From contig NZ_BMRE01000065.1 of assembly GCF_014648475.1 (NCBI RefSeq), forward strand, positions 1-39,941: a stretch of DNA of 39,941 nt, written 5' to 3'. Position 1 is the stretch's first letter; each line of letters begins with the position of its first letter. The notes below the pieces were generated by a model, which saw only the letters and a program-made list of their open reading frames with translations, was not told the origin of the DNA and ran no database searches. A program made the position numbers and the translations under genes. Positions 1-7,826 of this stretch are shown one piece after another. This DNA is from Lentzea flava. Lineage in GTDB: Bacteria > Actinomycetota > Actinomycetes > Mycobacteriales > Pseudonocardiaceae.

Positions 1-246
1 GCTGCTGACCGACGCCGGCCTGACCCAGTCGATGTCACGGCGGGCCACCTGCCTGGACACGCCATCGCCGAAAACTTCTTCGGCCACCTCAAGGAAGAAC
101 TGTTCCACCACAACAAGTTCGACACCACCGAGGAGTTCACCACGCAGCTGCACGACTACATCGACTGGTACAACACCACCCGCATCTCCACCACGCTCAA
201 AGGCCTGAGCCCGGCCGAATACCGAGCCCAGACCCTCGCGGCCTAA
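1..246 (+). pseudogene. IS3-family transposase (OrfB), C-terminal fragment, frameshifted
   Basis: This is the 3' end of an IS3-family DDE transposase; the 5' part lies outside the window. From position 61 the frame reads AENFFGHLKEELFHHNKF and ends YIDWYNTTRISTTLKGLSPAEYRAQ, the typical rve-domain tail, with the third catalytic acid in AENFF. Upstream, the matching frame (LTDAGLTQSMSRRATCLD) is shifted by one. A single A appears to be missing near base 59, where family members read CLDNAVAEN. The gene is therefore probably inactive, unless this is a sequencing error or the window starts in a corrected copy. The fragment reads towards the end of the GH operon. Confidence 0.8.
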
Positions 247-260
247 CCTTCACTTAGCCA

Positions 261-284
261 GTCCAACTTTCGGGGCCCAGTTCA
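261..284 (+). repeat. Right terminal inverted repeat of the IS3-family element
   Basis: The bases just after the transposase stop end in CGGGGCCCAGTTCA. Read from outside this is TGAACTGGGCCCCG, the usual TG...CA form of IS3 ends. The element therefore seems to stop at 284. Its left end and any target duplication (possibly GTG or GTGG at 285-288) cannot be checked here. Confidence 0.6.
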
Positions 285-287
285 GTG

Positions 288-306
288 GATGAAGGAGCCC
301 TTCATC
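288..306 (-). terminator. Short palindromic terminator after the GH5 gene
   Basis: An 8-bp perfect stem (GATGAAGG / CCTTCATC) with a three-base loop lies 12 bases beyond the stop of the GH5 gene. There is no T run. It resembles the hairpins with a GATGAA stem end found elsewhere in this window (19501) and is the likely end of the nine-gene operon. Confidence 0.55.
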
Positions 307-318
307 GGGAAAACCGGG

Positions 319-2310
319 TCAGGCGGGAGTGCCGGTTACCGCGGTGCCGGACTTGGTGAGGTGGTAGCTGACCTTGGTGCCGCTCCAGTAGTGGAACGTG
401 AGCGTCACCCGCTGACCGTCCTTGACGTTGGCGAAGAACGCCGCCTTCAGCGCGGTGAAGCGGTCGGTGTAGTTGGGCGCGAACGCCACGTCGAACTCCT
501 TGAAGGACGTCCAGTCGTGCGGACCGGCGAAGGTGCCGTCGTCGTACTTCGCCTCCATCGTGGCGAGCTGGTCACCGCGGAAGTTCGTCGGGATCTCGAA
601 CTTGTCGGTCGTCCCCGTGACGCTCGACAGCACCGGGGTGTCGTAGGTGATGACGTAGAACCGCCACGGCACGCCCTGGGAGAAGCGGGCCGTCAGCACC
701 GCGTTGACGCCGTAGGTCCGCGAGCCGCTCAGCCTGGTGAGCGCCGAGGCGGTCAGGGTGAGCTGGTCGCCGTCGACCGTGTAGTCGCGGCCGCGGGCCA
801 GGGCGACGTTTCCGTTGTACAGACCGGAGAACGACGTGCCGTTGAGGTTCAGCTTGATCGTCCTCGCGGTGACCGGGCTCGGCTTCGCGATGAAGACCTG
901 GTCGGTGTCGGCCGTGCCGGAGCGGGTCGTCCAGCTCGACCTGATGTGCGCGAAGAGCTCGGGGTCCTTCCACTGGAACATGGTGCGGTCGAAGTGCTGA
1001 CCGTTGTCCCACAGCATGGTGGTGATCTTCTTGGTGCGGGCGTAGTAGCCGACGTACTCGAAGAACTTGAGCTTCTCGCCCTGCTCGATCGTGCCGGTGT
1101 GGCGGTCGAAGCCGAGCAGGCCGTACTCGCCGAGGATCACCGGGATGCCCCGCGCGATGAAGCTGTTGTGCACGCGGTCGAACGCGTCGGTGTCGAACTT
1201 CTGCGCGGTGGCGTCGTAGCGGATGCCGCCCGCGACGTTCGCGCTGAACGGCCAGTAGCCGTAGGAGTGCACGGTCGCGATCAGGTTGGGGTCGTTGAGC
1301 CCGCGGATCTGCTCCACCAGCGGGTCGACGTACTCCTGCTCGGTCGAGGTGTGCAGCGTCGGCAGGACCAGCAGGCGGGTGGCGTTGTTGCCGCCCGACC
1401 GGCGCACGATCTCGTGGAACGCGGCGTTCAGCTCGGCGTTGAGCGCGATCTCCTGCGCCTTGCCGGTGCTTCCGGTGAACTGCGGCTCGTTCCAGCTCTC
1501 GAACGTCAGCTTGGGCCCGAACTCGGTGAAAGCGCCCGCGAGCTGCGTCCACATCCTGGTGAACCTGGTGAGCACGCTGTCGTGCTCGGTCGGCATCTTC
1601 GACATCCACTGCCACGAGTCGTGGTGGATGTTCACCATAACGTACAGGTCTCGGGCCAGCGCCCAGCGCACGACCTCCTTGACCCGGGCGAGGTACTCCG
1701 CCTCGATCGTGCCGTCCTGGGCCAGGTGCGCGCTCCACGTGACCGGGACGCGGATGCTCTTGAATCCCTGCGCCTTCACGTTGTCCAGCAACGCTTCCGT
1801 GACGCGGGGGTTGCCCCACGACGTCTCGTCGGGGCCGGTCGCGTCGAGCGTGTTGCCGAGGTTCCAGCCCGGCTGCATCGCCGCGGTGTGCTCCATCGCG
1901 GTGCGGTTCGGGCCGCCGTGGACGCACGTGACACCGTTGAGCGAGAACGCCAACGGCGCCGTGTTGGCGTGCGACCAGGTGCCGGTGAAGCCGAACTTCA
2001 CCGTCGCGGTCGACGCGATCCTGGCGTTCTGAGGGGTGTTCTCGGCGGTGACCTGGCCGTCGGACTCGGTGATCTTCGCGTTCCACGCCCTGCCCGCCTG
2101 CTGGCCGGACGGCCAGTCCCAGGTCAGCTTCCACCCGTCGAGGGCGGCGCCGAGGTTGGTGACGGCGACGTCGGCCTTGAAGCCGCCCTCCCACTGCCCG
2201 CTCACGGTGTAGGTGACCTTGCAGCCGGCCTCCGCCGCGGCGGCGGGGTTCGCCGTCATCAGGCTCGCGGTGAACACCGCCGTCACGATCGCACCGATTG
2301 ATCTGTACAT
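319..2310 (-). CDS. Secreted GH5 (subfamily 4-like) endo-xyloglucanase/endoglucanase with CBM2, X2 and probable CBM46
   Basis: Secreted endo-beta-1,4-glucanase of 663 residues, probably acting on xyloglucan or mixed-linkage glucan. A signal peptide (about 1-27, NPAAAAEA) is followed by CBM2 (C30-C129) and a GH5 domain (about 140-460) with the GWNLGNTLDA and ETSWGNP motifs of GH5_4. The acid/base is E275 in SWNEP and the nucleophile E395 in LGEYG. Next come an Ig-like CBM_X2 module (about 470-560) and a C-terminal beta-sandwich (about 570-655). GH5_4-X2-CBM46 is a known order in xyloglucan-active enzymes such as Bacillus halodurans Cel5B; the CBM46 call is from memory of that architecture. The ATG at 2310 was chosen because it starts the signal peptide and has a GGGG upstream. 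It is the last gene of the operon, 16 bases after GH43. It would make the oligosaccharides that the upstream genes import and trim. Confidence 0.9.
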   Translation of the reverse strand: MYRSIGAIVTAVFTASLMTANPAAAAEAGCKVTYTVSGQWEGGFKADVAVTNLGAALDGWKLTWDWPSGQQAGRAWNAKITESDGQVTAENTPQNARIASTATVKFGFTGTWSHANTAPLAFSLNGVTCVHGGPNRTAMEHTAAMQPGWNLGNTLDATGPDETSWGNPRVTEALLDNVKAQGFKSIRVPVTWSAHLAQDGTIEAEYLARVKEVVRWALARDLYVMVNIHHDSWQWMSKMPTEHDSVLTRFTRMWTQLAGAFTEFGPKLTFESWNEPQFTGSTGKAQEIALNAELNAAFHEIVRRSGGNNATRLLVLPTLHTSTEQEYVDPLVEQIRGLNDPNLIATVHSYGYWPFSANVAGGIRYDATAQKFDTDAFDRVHNSFIARGIPVILGEYGLLGFDRHTGTIEQGEKLKFFEYVGYYARTKKITTMLWDNGQHFDRTMFQWKDPELFAHIRSSWTTRSGTADTDQVFIAKPSPVTARTIKLNLNGTSFSGLYNGNVALARGRDYTVDGDQLTLTASALTRLSGSRTYGVNAVLTARFSQGVPWRFYVITYDTPVLSSVTGTTDKFEIPTNFRGDQLATMEAKYDDGTFAGPHDWTSFKEFDVAFAPNYTDRFTALKAAFFANVKDGQRVTLTFHYWSGTKVSYHLTKSGTAVTGTPA

Positions 2311-2326
2311 GAAGCGCCCCACAATC

Positions 2327-3799
2327 TCAGCCGAGCGGTTCGTAGTCGAACCAGTCGAAGTGGACGGTGCCGGTCGCGGCGTACGCGCCGATGACCCGGC
2401 CGGTGAAGCCGCCGGCGACCTCGGTCGAGAGGTACCGGCCGTCGAGCGCGGCGAGCACGGTGAACGTGCCGTCCGGTTCCTCGACGCCGAGGGAGACGGT
2501 GTCCGGGCCGGACCGCGAGTCGCGCACTTCCTTCGCCTCGTCGATCCGGACACCGAGAACCAGTGGTCCGGCCGGTGCGGGCCGCGACGCCACCACTGTC
2601 CGCAGTGGACCGATGCGGGCGAGGACCTTCACCTCTCCCGACGCCACCTCGATCTCGTAGTGGTGCTCCTCGTCGAACCGGACCGCGAGGCCACCGCTGC
2701 CCTCCGCTGGGTCGATCAACGTCCTGGCACGGCACGACAGGTGCTGCTGACGACGGCCCGCGAACACGACGTCCGGGTCGTCCAGACCGGCGCCGCGGGC
2801 GTGCAGGGTGAGCCACCCGGCGCGGTCCTTGGTCGTGTAATGCGATCCAGGACGGTCACGCGGAGACACCCAGATCGGCCGCAGCTCGCTCTGGTCGAAG
2901 TCGTCCCTGCCCTGTTCCTCCTGCACCGGGTGCAGCGGCCACGGGGGCGTCGTCCCGACCCTGCCGACCACCGGCCAGCCGTCGACCCAGCTCACCGGTG
3001 CCAGGAAGGTCTCCCTGCCGAGCACGTGCCAGCCGGGTGTGCCGCCGCCGGGCCGCACGCCGAGCAGCACCATCCACCACGAGCCGTCGGGGCCCTGCAC
3101 CAGATCCGCGTGGCCGGTGTTCTGCACCCGTTCGTCGGTGCTGCGGTGGGACAGGACCGGGTTGGCGGGACATGGTTCGAACGGGCCGTTGGGCGACGGG
3201 CCGCGCGCGATCGAAACGCCGTGACCGCGTTCGGTGCCGCCTTCGGCGATCAGCAGGTACCAGTGGTCGCCGATGCGGTACAGGTGCGGCGCTTCCGGGG
3301 CCTTGGCACCCGGTGTGCCGGACCAGAGTCGCCGCGGCTCACCGAAGGTCTCGCCGGTGGCCGGGTCGATGCGGTACTGCGACACCCCGGCGACCGTGCA
3401 CCAGCAGGTGCCGTCGACGTCCCAGGCGAGGTCGGGGTCGATGCCGCCGACGTCCGGCAGCAGGACGGGGTCGGACCACGGGCCCGCGGGATCGGTGGCG
3501 GTGAAGACCATGTTGCCGCCACCGTGGCTCACGCTCGTGACGATCAACCAGAACCGGCCGTCGTGGTGGCGCAGCGTCGGGGCGTAGATCCCGGCCGACG
3601 ACGGGGTTTCCGCGGTCAGCCGCAGCTGGCTCGTCCGGTCCAGCGCGTTGCCGATCTGCGTCCAGTGCACCAGGTCGCGGCTGTGGAACACCGGGATGCC
3701 GGGGAAGTACTCGAAGCTGGAACACACCAGGTAGTAGTCCTCGCCGACCCGGCACACGCTCGGGTCGGGGTGCATCCCCGGGATCACCGGGGCCGTCAC
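2327..3799 (-). CDS. GH43 beta-xylosidase / alpha-L-arabinofuranosidase
   Basis: Cytoplasmic exo-glycosidase of 490 residues, without a signal peptide. The five-bladed propeller starts at once: GMHPDPSV carries the catalytic base D12, IDPD the pKa-modulating D121, and KAPEAPHLY the acid E169. A C-terminal beta-sandwich (about 300-490, from DDFDQSEL) is typical of the xylosidase/arabinofuranosidase subfamilies such as GH43_11 and GH43_12. It would remove xylose or arabinose from imported hemicellulose oligomers; xyloglucan loci of Bacteroides use GH43 arabinofuranosidases in the same setting. The GTG start at 3799 overlaps the stop of the GH36 gene as GTGA and has AGAGGAG upstream, so the two are translationally coupled. 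Exact substrate cannot be fixed from sequence. Confidence 0.88.
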   Translation of the reverse strand: MTAPVIPGMHPDPSVCRVGEDYYLVCSSFEYFPGIPVFHSRDLVHWTQIGNALDRTSQLRLTAETPSSAGIYAPTLRHHDGRFWLIVTSVSHGGGNMVFTATDPAGPWSDPVLLPDVGGIDPDLAWDVDGTCWCTVAGVSQYRIDPATGETFGEPRRLWSGTPGAKAPEAPHLYRIGDHWYLLIAEGGTERGHGVSIARGPSPNGPFEPCPANPVLSHRSTDERVQNTGHADLVQGPDGSWWMVLLGVRPGGGTPGWHVLGRETFLAPVSWVDGWPVVGRVGTTPPWPLHPVQEEQGRDDFDQSELRPIWVSPRDRPGSHYTTKDRAGWLTLHARGAGLDDPDVVFAGRRQQHLSCRARTLIDPAEGSGGLAVRFDEEHHYEIEVASGEVKVLARIGPLRTVVASRPAPAGPLVLGVRIDEAKEVRDSRSGPDTVSLGVEEPDGTFTVLAALDGRYLSTEVAGGFTGRVIGAYAATGTVHFDWFDYEPLG

Positions 3800-5844
3800 C
3801 GGTCCGCTCCTCTGGTCGTGAGCCGGCACAGCACGGCGGACGGCGCGGTGGGAAGCGTCACCGAGAGTTCGGCGGTGTCCGCGCGCCACCACGTGATCGC
3901 GGCGCTGTTGTCCGGGTAGAGCACCTCGACGTCCACATCGGACAGCTGCGGCAACCGCAGGCGCACGGTGTCCTCACCGCCGGGGCGGCGCCAGAGCGTG
4001 AGGTAGGTCGTGGAGGACGTCGACATGGCCAGCGCGATCCACGGGTCCTCCCAGCCCGGCAGGCCCAGCGGCCAGAACGGAACCGCCTGCGGCAGATCGG
4101 CGCGGATGGACTTGTACACCGCCACGGCCTCGTGGACGAGCGCACGCGCCTCCGGCCGCAGGTCCGCGATCTTCCCGGACAGGTGGATGCGGCCGAGCAG
4201 CGCGTTCGCCATGGTGACGGCGACCTCGTCGAGCGAGTGCTCCGGTAGCGGGTAGGCCCAGACCGCGCCCTGCTCCGGCGTGATCGCGGTCGGCGCGGAG
4301 GCCGCGATGGGCACGTAGCGGTCCAGGTTCTGCTGATCGCTCGTCGACTGCAGCTGCGACCGCGACAGCACCGCGTGATCGATGCGCAGGCCACCGGAGG
4401 CGCAGTTCTCCAGGACCAGGTGGGGATGGCGGTCCAGGACACCGTCGAGCCAGTCGAGGTGGGCGCGGTTGTGGCCGAGCAGGCCGTCGGCCGGGCTCTC
4501 GGAGGAGTCCGCGCTGGTGCCGGAACCCGGGTTGATGTTGTAGTCCAGCTTCAGGTAGCCGACACCCCACTGGCCGACCAGCCGGTCCACCACCTCGTCC
4601 AGGTGGGCGCGCGCGGCCGGGTGGCGCAGGTCCAGCTGGTGCCGTCCGCAGTCGGAGACCCGCACGCCGTCACGGCGGAAGAACGCCTCGTCCGGCAGGC
4701 TCCGCGCCAGCGGGCTGTCGACACCGATGACCTCGGGCTCCAGCCACAGGCCGGGAACCATGCCGCGGTCCCGGATGCGCGTCAGCACTTCCTGCAGGCC
4801 ACCGGGGAAACGGCTGCGCGACGGCTGCCACGCGCCGACAGTGCCCCACCAGCTTTCGCCCTCCTCGGCGTACCAGCCGGCGTCGATCACGAAGTACTCG
4901 GCGCCCGCCTCGGCAGCGGCATCGATCAACGGCAGCAGCTTCGCCGTCGTGGGATCACCCATCAGGCAGTTCATGTAGTCGTTGAAGATGACCGGCAGGC
5001 CCTCGTGGTCGGGGTGCGGCCTGCGGGTCGCGCGGCGGTAGCGGGTCAGCGCCGCGAACGCGTCGTCCAGCCCGCCGTCCGCGCTGAAGGCCAGCGCCAC
5101 GGGCACGGTGCGGAACTCCTCACCCGGTGCCAGCACGCGGTTCCAGCCGTGCTGGAGGTCCACCGGCCCGGACAGCGCCACGTAGCCGGTGCCGTCGAGC
5201 TCGCCGCACTCCCAGCTCCAGCCACCGCCGTTGTGCTCGATCTGCCACACCCACGACTGACCCGTCGCACTGTCCGTGAGACCGCCCATCGGCAGATGGC
5301 CGCAGCTGGACCACACTCCTCGTCCCGCGACGGTGAACGCGCTCTTGTGCCGGTAGTCGGCGAGCCGTCCGTTCCGGTCCGGCGACGAGAGGCGCACCGG
5401 CTGACGCCGCCATCGGCATTCGGCGTTCCAGTCGTTCTCCGCCCACAGCACGTCGGCACCCGCCGCGAGACCGCCCGTCACGAGCGACGTGACCGACTCC
5501 AGCCGCAGCGGAGCACTGCCCTCGTTGCGCACGACGACCTCGCCGCGCACCACCGGAATACCGTCCGGCGACCGGTAGGTGACCTCGGCGGCCAGGCCGC
5601 TCTCCTCGTCGTGCAGCTCGATGACGAGCACCTGGAAGTCCTTTTCGGACAGTTCTCGGTGCGTTCGGTACCGCAGCCCCGCGCCGATCACCGTGTCGAC
5701 GAGGCGGTTGCTGGACCAGTGGCGGCCGTGGTTCGCGGCGGTCACCTCCGCCAGCGGCAACGACGAGCCGCGGCGGCGGACCTTGCCGTCGACGACGTCG
5801 AACTCCCAGGTGAGGTCCTCGTGACCCCAGCGAATCGTCGTCAC
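3796..5844 (-). CDS. GH36 alpha-galactosidase
   Basis: Cytoplasmic alpha-galactosidase-type enzyme of 682 residues. An N-terminal beta-sandwich (about 1-270) precedes the (beta/alpha)8 domain (about 285-600), which contains FNDYMNC, FVIDAGWY, the nucleophile D434 in YLKLDYN and the acid/base D503 in STSDQQN. A C-terminal beta-domain follows. The GTG start at 5844 overlaps the GH42 stop as GTGA, with GAGAGGAAAGG upstream. It is odd in a xyloglucan-type operon, because xyloglucan galactose is beta-linked. It may serve galactomannan or galactoglucomannan side chains, or have another alpha-linked substrate. Family assignment is firm; substrate is not. Confidence 0.9.
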   Translation of the reverse strand: MTTIRWGHEDLTWEFDVVDGKVRRRGSSLPLAEVTAANHGRHWSSNRLVDTVIGAGLRYRTHRELSEKDFQVLVIELHDEESGLAAEVTYRSPDGIPVVRGEVVVRNEGSAPLRLESVTSLVTGGLAAGADVLWAENDWNAECRWRRQPVRLSSPDRNGRLADYRHKSAFTVAGRGVWSSCGHLPMGGLTDSATGQSWVWQIEHNGGGWSWECGELDGTGYVALSGPVDLQHGWNRVLAPGEEFRTVPVALAFSADGGLDDAFAALTRYRRATRRPHPDHEGLPVIFNDYMNCLMGDPTTAKLLPLIDAAAEAGAEYFVIDAGWYAEEGESWWGTVGAWQPSRSRFPGGLQEVLTRIRDRGMVPGLWLEPEVIGVDSPLARSLPDEAFFRRDGVRVSDCGRHQLDLRHPAARAHLDEVVDRLVGQWGVGYLKLDYNINPGSGTSADSSESPADGLLGHNRAHLDWLDGVLDRHPHLVLENCASGGLRIDHAVLSRSQLQSTSDQQNLDRYVPIAASAPTAITPEQGAVWAYPLPEHSLDEVAVTMANALLGRIHLSGKIADLRPEARALVHEAVAVYKSIRADLPQAVPFWPLGLPGWEDPWIALAMSTSSTTYLTLWRRPGGEDTVRLRLPQLSDVDVEVLYPDNSAAITWWRADTAELSVTLPTAPSAVLCRLTTRGADR

Positions 5845-7826
5845 AGCGGCCTTTCCTCTCGCAGCACGACGCACCCACCGGGCGGCACTTCCCGCACCGG
5901 TCCACCGGTCAGCAGGTCGTACGCGGCCGATGGCAGCGGCACGGGTTCGTCGAGGTGGTTGAGCACGAAATGCCACCGACGACCGTCCTCGGCCTGGCGC
6001 GTCACCGCCTCGACGCCGGACGGAAGTCCGGGCAGCACCGGTTCGACGCCGGCGGAGTCCAGCAACCGGGCGACGAGCGCGTTGTAGTCGGCTTCGTCGA
6101 GCCGGGTGGACAGATACCAGCCGTGGCCCGCGCCGAAGCCGTGCCGCGTGAGTGCCGGTGATCCGGCGAGCATGCCGTGGGTGTAGGTGGCGACCGGCTC
6201 GGCACCCTGCGCCCGCACCGACTCGCTCCAGACCGTGCCGTGCGAGCCGTCGGAGAGGGTGATCCGCTCGTCGCGCCGCAACGGCCGGTGCTCCTCGACC
6301 CTGATGCCCAGCGCCTCGCGCAGCGGTGCGGCCGGATAGCCACCGAGCCGGGCGTGCATGCGGTCGTCGACGACCCCGCCGAAGTGCTGGAAGAGCAACG
6401 TGCCACCGGCGGCGACGTAGCGGCGCAGGTTCTCCGCGCCGGTGTCGGAGAGCAGGAACAGCGCCGGGGCGAGCACGAGCCGGAAGCGGCTCAGGTCCTC
6501 TTCCGGATGTGCGAAGTCCACCGCCACACCGGCGTTCCACAACGCGCGGTGGGCGCTGCTCAGTGCGGAGAGGTAGTCGAGCTCGGGCGAGCACAGGCCG
6601 TCCGAGTTCGACGCCCACCACGCGTCGGAGTCGTGCAGCACGGCCACCTGCGCCGCGCTGACGGTCGATCCCGCCAGCTCGGCGAGCCTGCCGACGGCCG
6701 CACCGGTCTCCGTCACCTCACCGAAGACGCGGCTGTCCGGGCCGGCGTGCGGAACCATCGCCGAGTGCCACTGCTCGGCGCCCGCCCTGGACTGGCGCCA
6801 CTGGAAGAACAGCGCACCCTCGGAACCGCGCGCGATGTGGCCCAGGGACTGCCGCAGGATGTCGCCGGGCTCCCTGGCCAGCGTCCGGCCCTGGTGGTAG
6901 ACGGTGTTGGTGCCCTGTTCCATGAGCAGCCACGGCTTGCCGCCCGCGAACGAACGGGCGCGGTCGGCGGTGAAGGCGGCCTCCGCTGCCGCGTCCAGAC
7001 CTGGTGCGGAGGGGTAGAAGTCGATGGCGACCAGGTCGACCGCGCGGCCCATCGCCCACAGGTCGACGTTCTGGTAGCCGGGCAGCATCATGTTCGTCGT
7101 GACGGGCCGGTCGCTGTGGGCGCGGATCGCGTCGCGCTGCTCGCGGTAGGCGGCGATCACCTCGTCGGAGCAGAACCGGCTGAAGTCCAAGGTGTGGCCG
7201 GGGTTGCGGTGCCACTGCGTCGCGCGCGGCGGCAGGATCTGCTCCCAGCTGCCGTACCGCTGGCTCCAGAACGCCGTCCCCCACGAGGAGTTGAGCGCGT
7301 CCAGCGAGCCGTACCGCGCCCGCAGCCAGACGCGGAAGGCAGCGGCGGTGTGATCGCACCAGCACAACGTCACGTACTCGTTGTGCACGTGCCACAACGC
7401 CAGCGCCGGGTGGTCGCCGTAGCGTTCCGCGAGCGCGGAGGCGATGCGCCGGGCCGCGGCACGGTAGGCCGGGGCACTGATGCAGTAGGTGTCGCGGCTG
7501 CCGTGCACCAGCCTGGTGCCGTCCGGGGTCACGGGCAGGGCGTCCGGGTGAGCGAGCGTGAACCACGGCGGTGGCGACGCGGTCGGCGTGGCCAGGTCGA
7601 CGTGCACACCGTTGGCGTGCAGGCGATCCAGGTGCGCGTCGAGCCAGCCGAAGTCGTAGCGGCCCTCCTCCGGCTCCAGCAGCGCCCAGGAGAACACACC
7701 GACCGTGGCCAGGTTGACCCCGGCCTGCCGCATCAGCTCGTCGTCCTCCTTCCACACCTGCTCGTCCCACTGCTCGGGGTTGTAGTCACCACCGAAAGCG
7801 AGTCCGCCCAACCGTTGCGTGATCAC
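5841..7826 (-). CDS. GH42 beta-galactosidase
   Basis: Cytoplasmic beta-galactosidase of 661 residues. The start GGDYNPEQW is the classic GH42 opening. The acid/base is E150 in WHVHNEY and the nucleophile E303 in LLMEQGT. The trimerisation domain (about 390-600) and a small C-terminal beta-domain complete the usual length. It would release terminal beta-galactose from xyloglucan oligosaccharides (L-type side chains) or arabinogalactan fragments. The start codon is GTG at 7826 with GGGAGG five bases upstream. It overlaps the GH31 stop by four bases and the GH36 start by four bases, so all three should be made in step. Confidence 0.92.
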   Translation of the reverse strand: MITQRLGGLAFGGDYNPEQWDEQVWKEDDELMRQAGVNLATVGVFSWALLEPEEGRYDFGWLDAHLDRLHANGVHVDLATPTASPPPWFTLAHPDALPVTPDGTRLVHGSRDTYCISAPAYRAAARRIASALAERYGDHPALALWHVHNEYVTLCWCDHTAAAFRVWLRARYGSLDALNSSWGTAFWSQRYGSWEQILPPRATQWHRNPGHTLDFSRFCSDEVIAAYREQRDAIRAHSDRPVTTNMMLPGYQNVDLWAMGRAVDLVAIDFYPSAPGLDAAAEAAFTADRARSFAGGKPWLLMEQGTNTVYHQGRTLAREPGDILRQSLGHIARGSEGALFFQWRQSRAGAEQWHSAMVPHAGPDSRVFGEVTETGAAVGRLAELAGSTVSAAQVAVLHDSDAWWASNSDGLCSPELDYLSALSSAHRALWNAGVAVDFAHPEEDLSRFRLVLAPALFLLSDTGAENLRRYVAAGGTLLFQHFGGVVDDRMHARLGGYPAAPLREALGIRVEEHRPLRRDERITLSDGSHGTVWSESVRAQGAEPVATYTHGMLAGSPALTRHGFGAGHGWYLSTRLDEADYNALVARLLDSAGVEPVLPGLPSGVEAVTRQAEDGRRWHFVLNHLDEPVPLPSAAYDLLTGGPVREVPPGGCVVLREERPL

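Noticed and set aside
289..2301. Plus-strand open frame opposite the GH5 gene
   Set aside because: No domain is recognisable; it is the mirror of a well-supported secreted enzyme.
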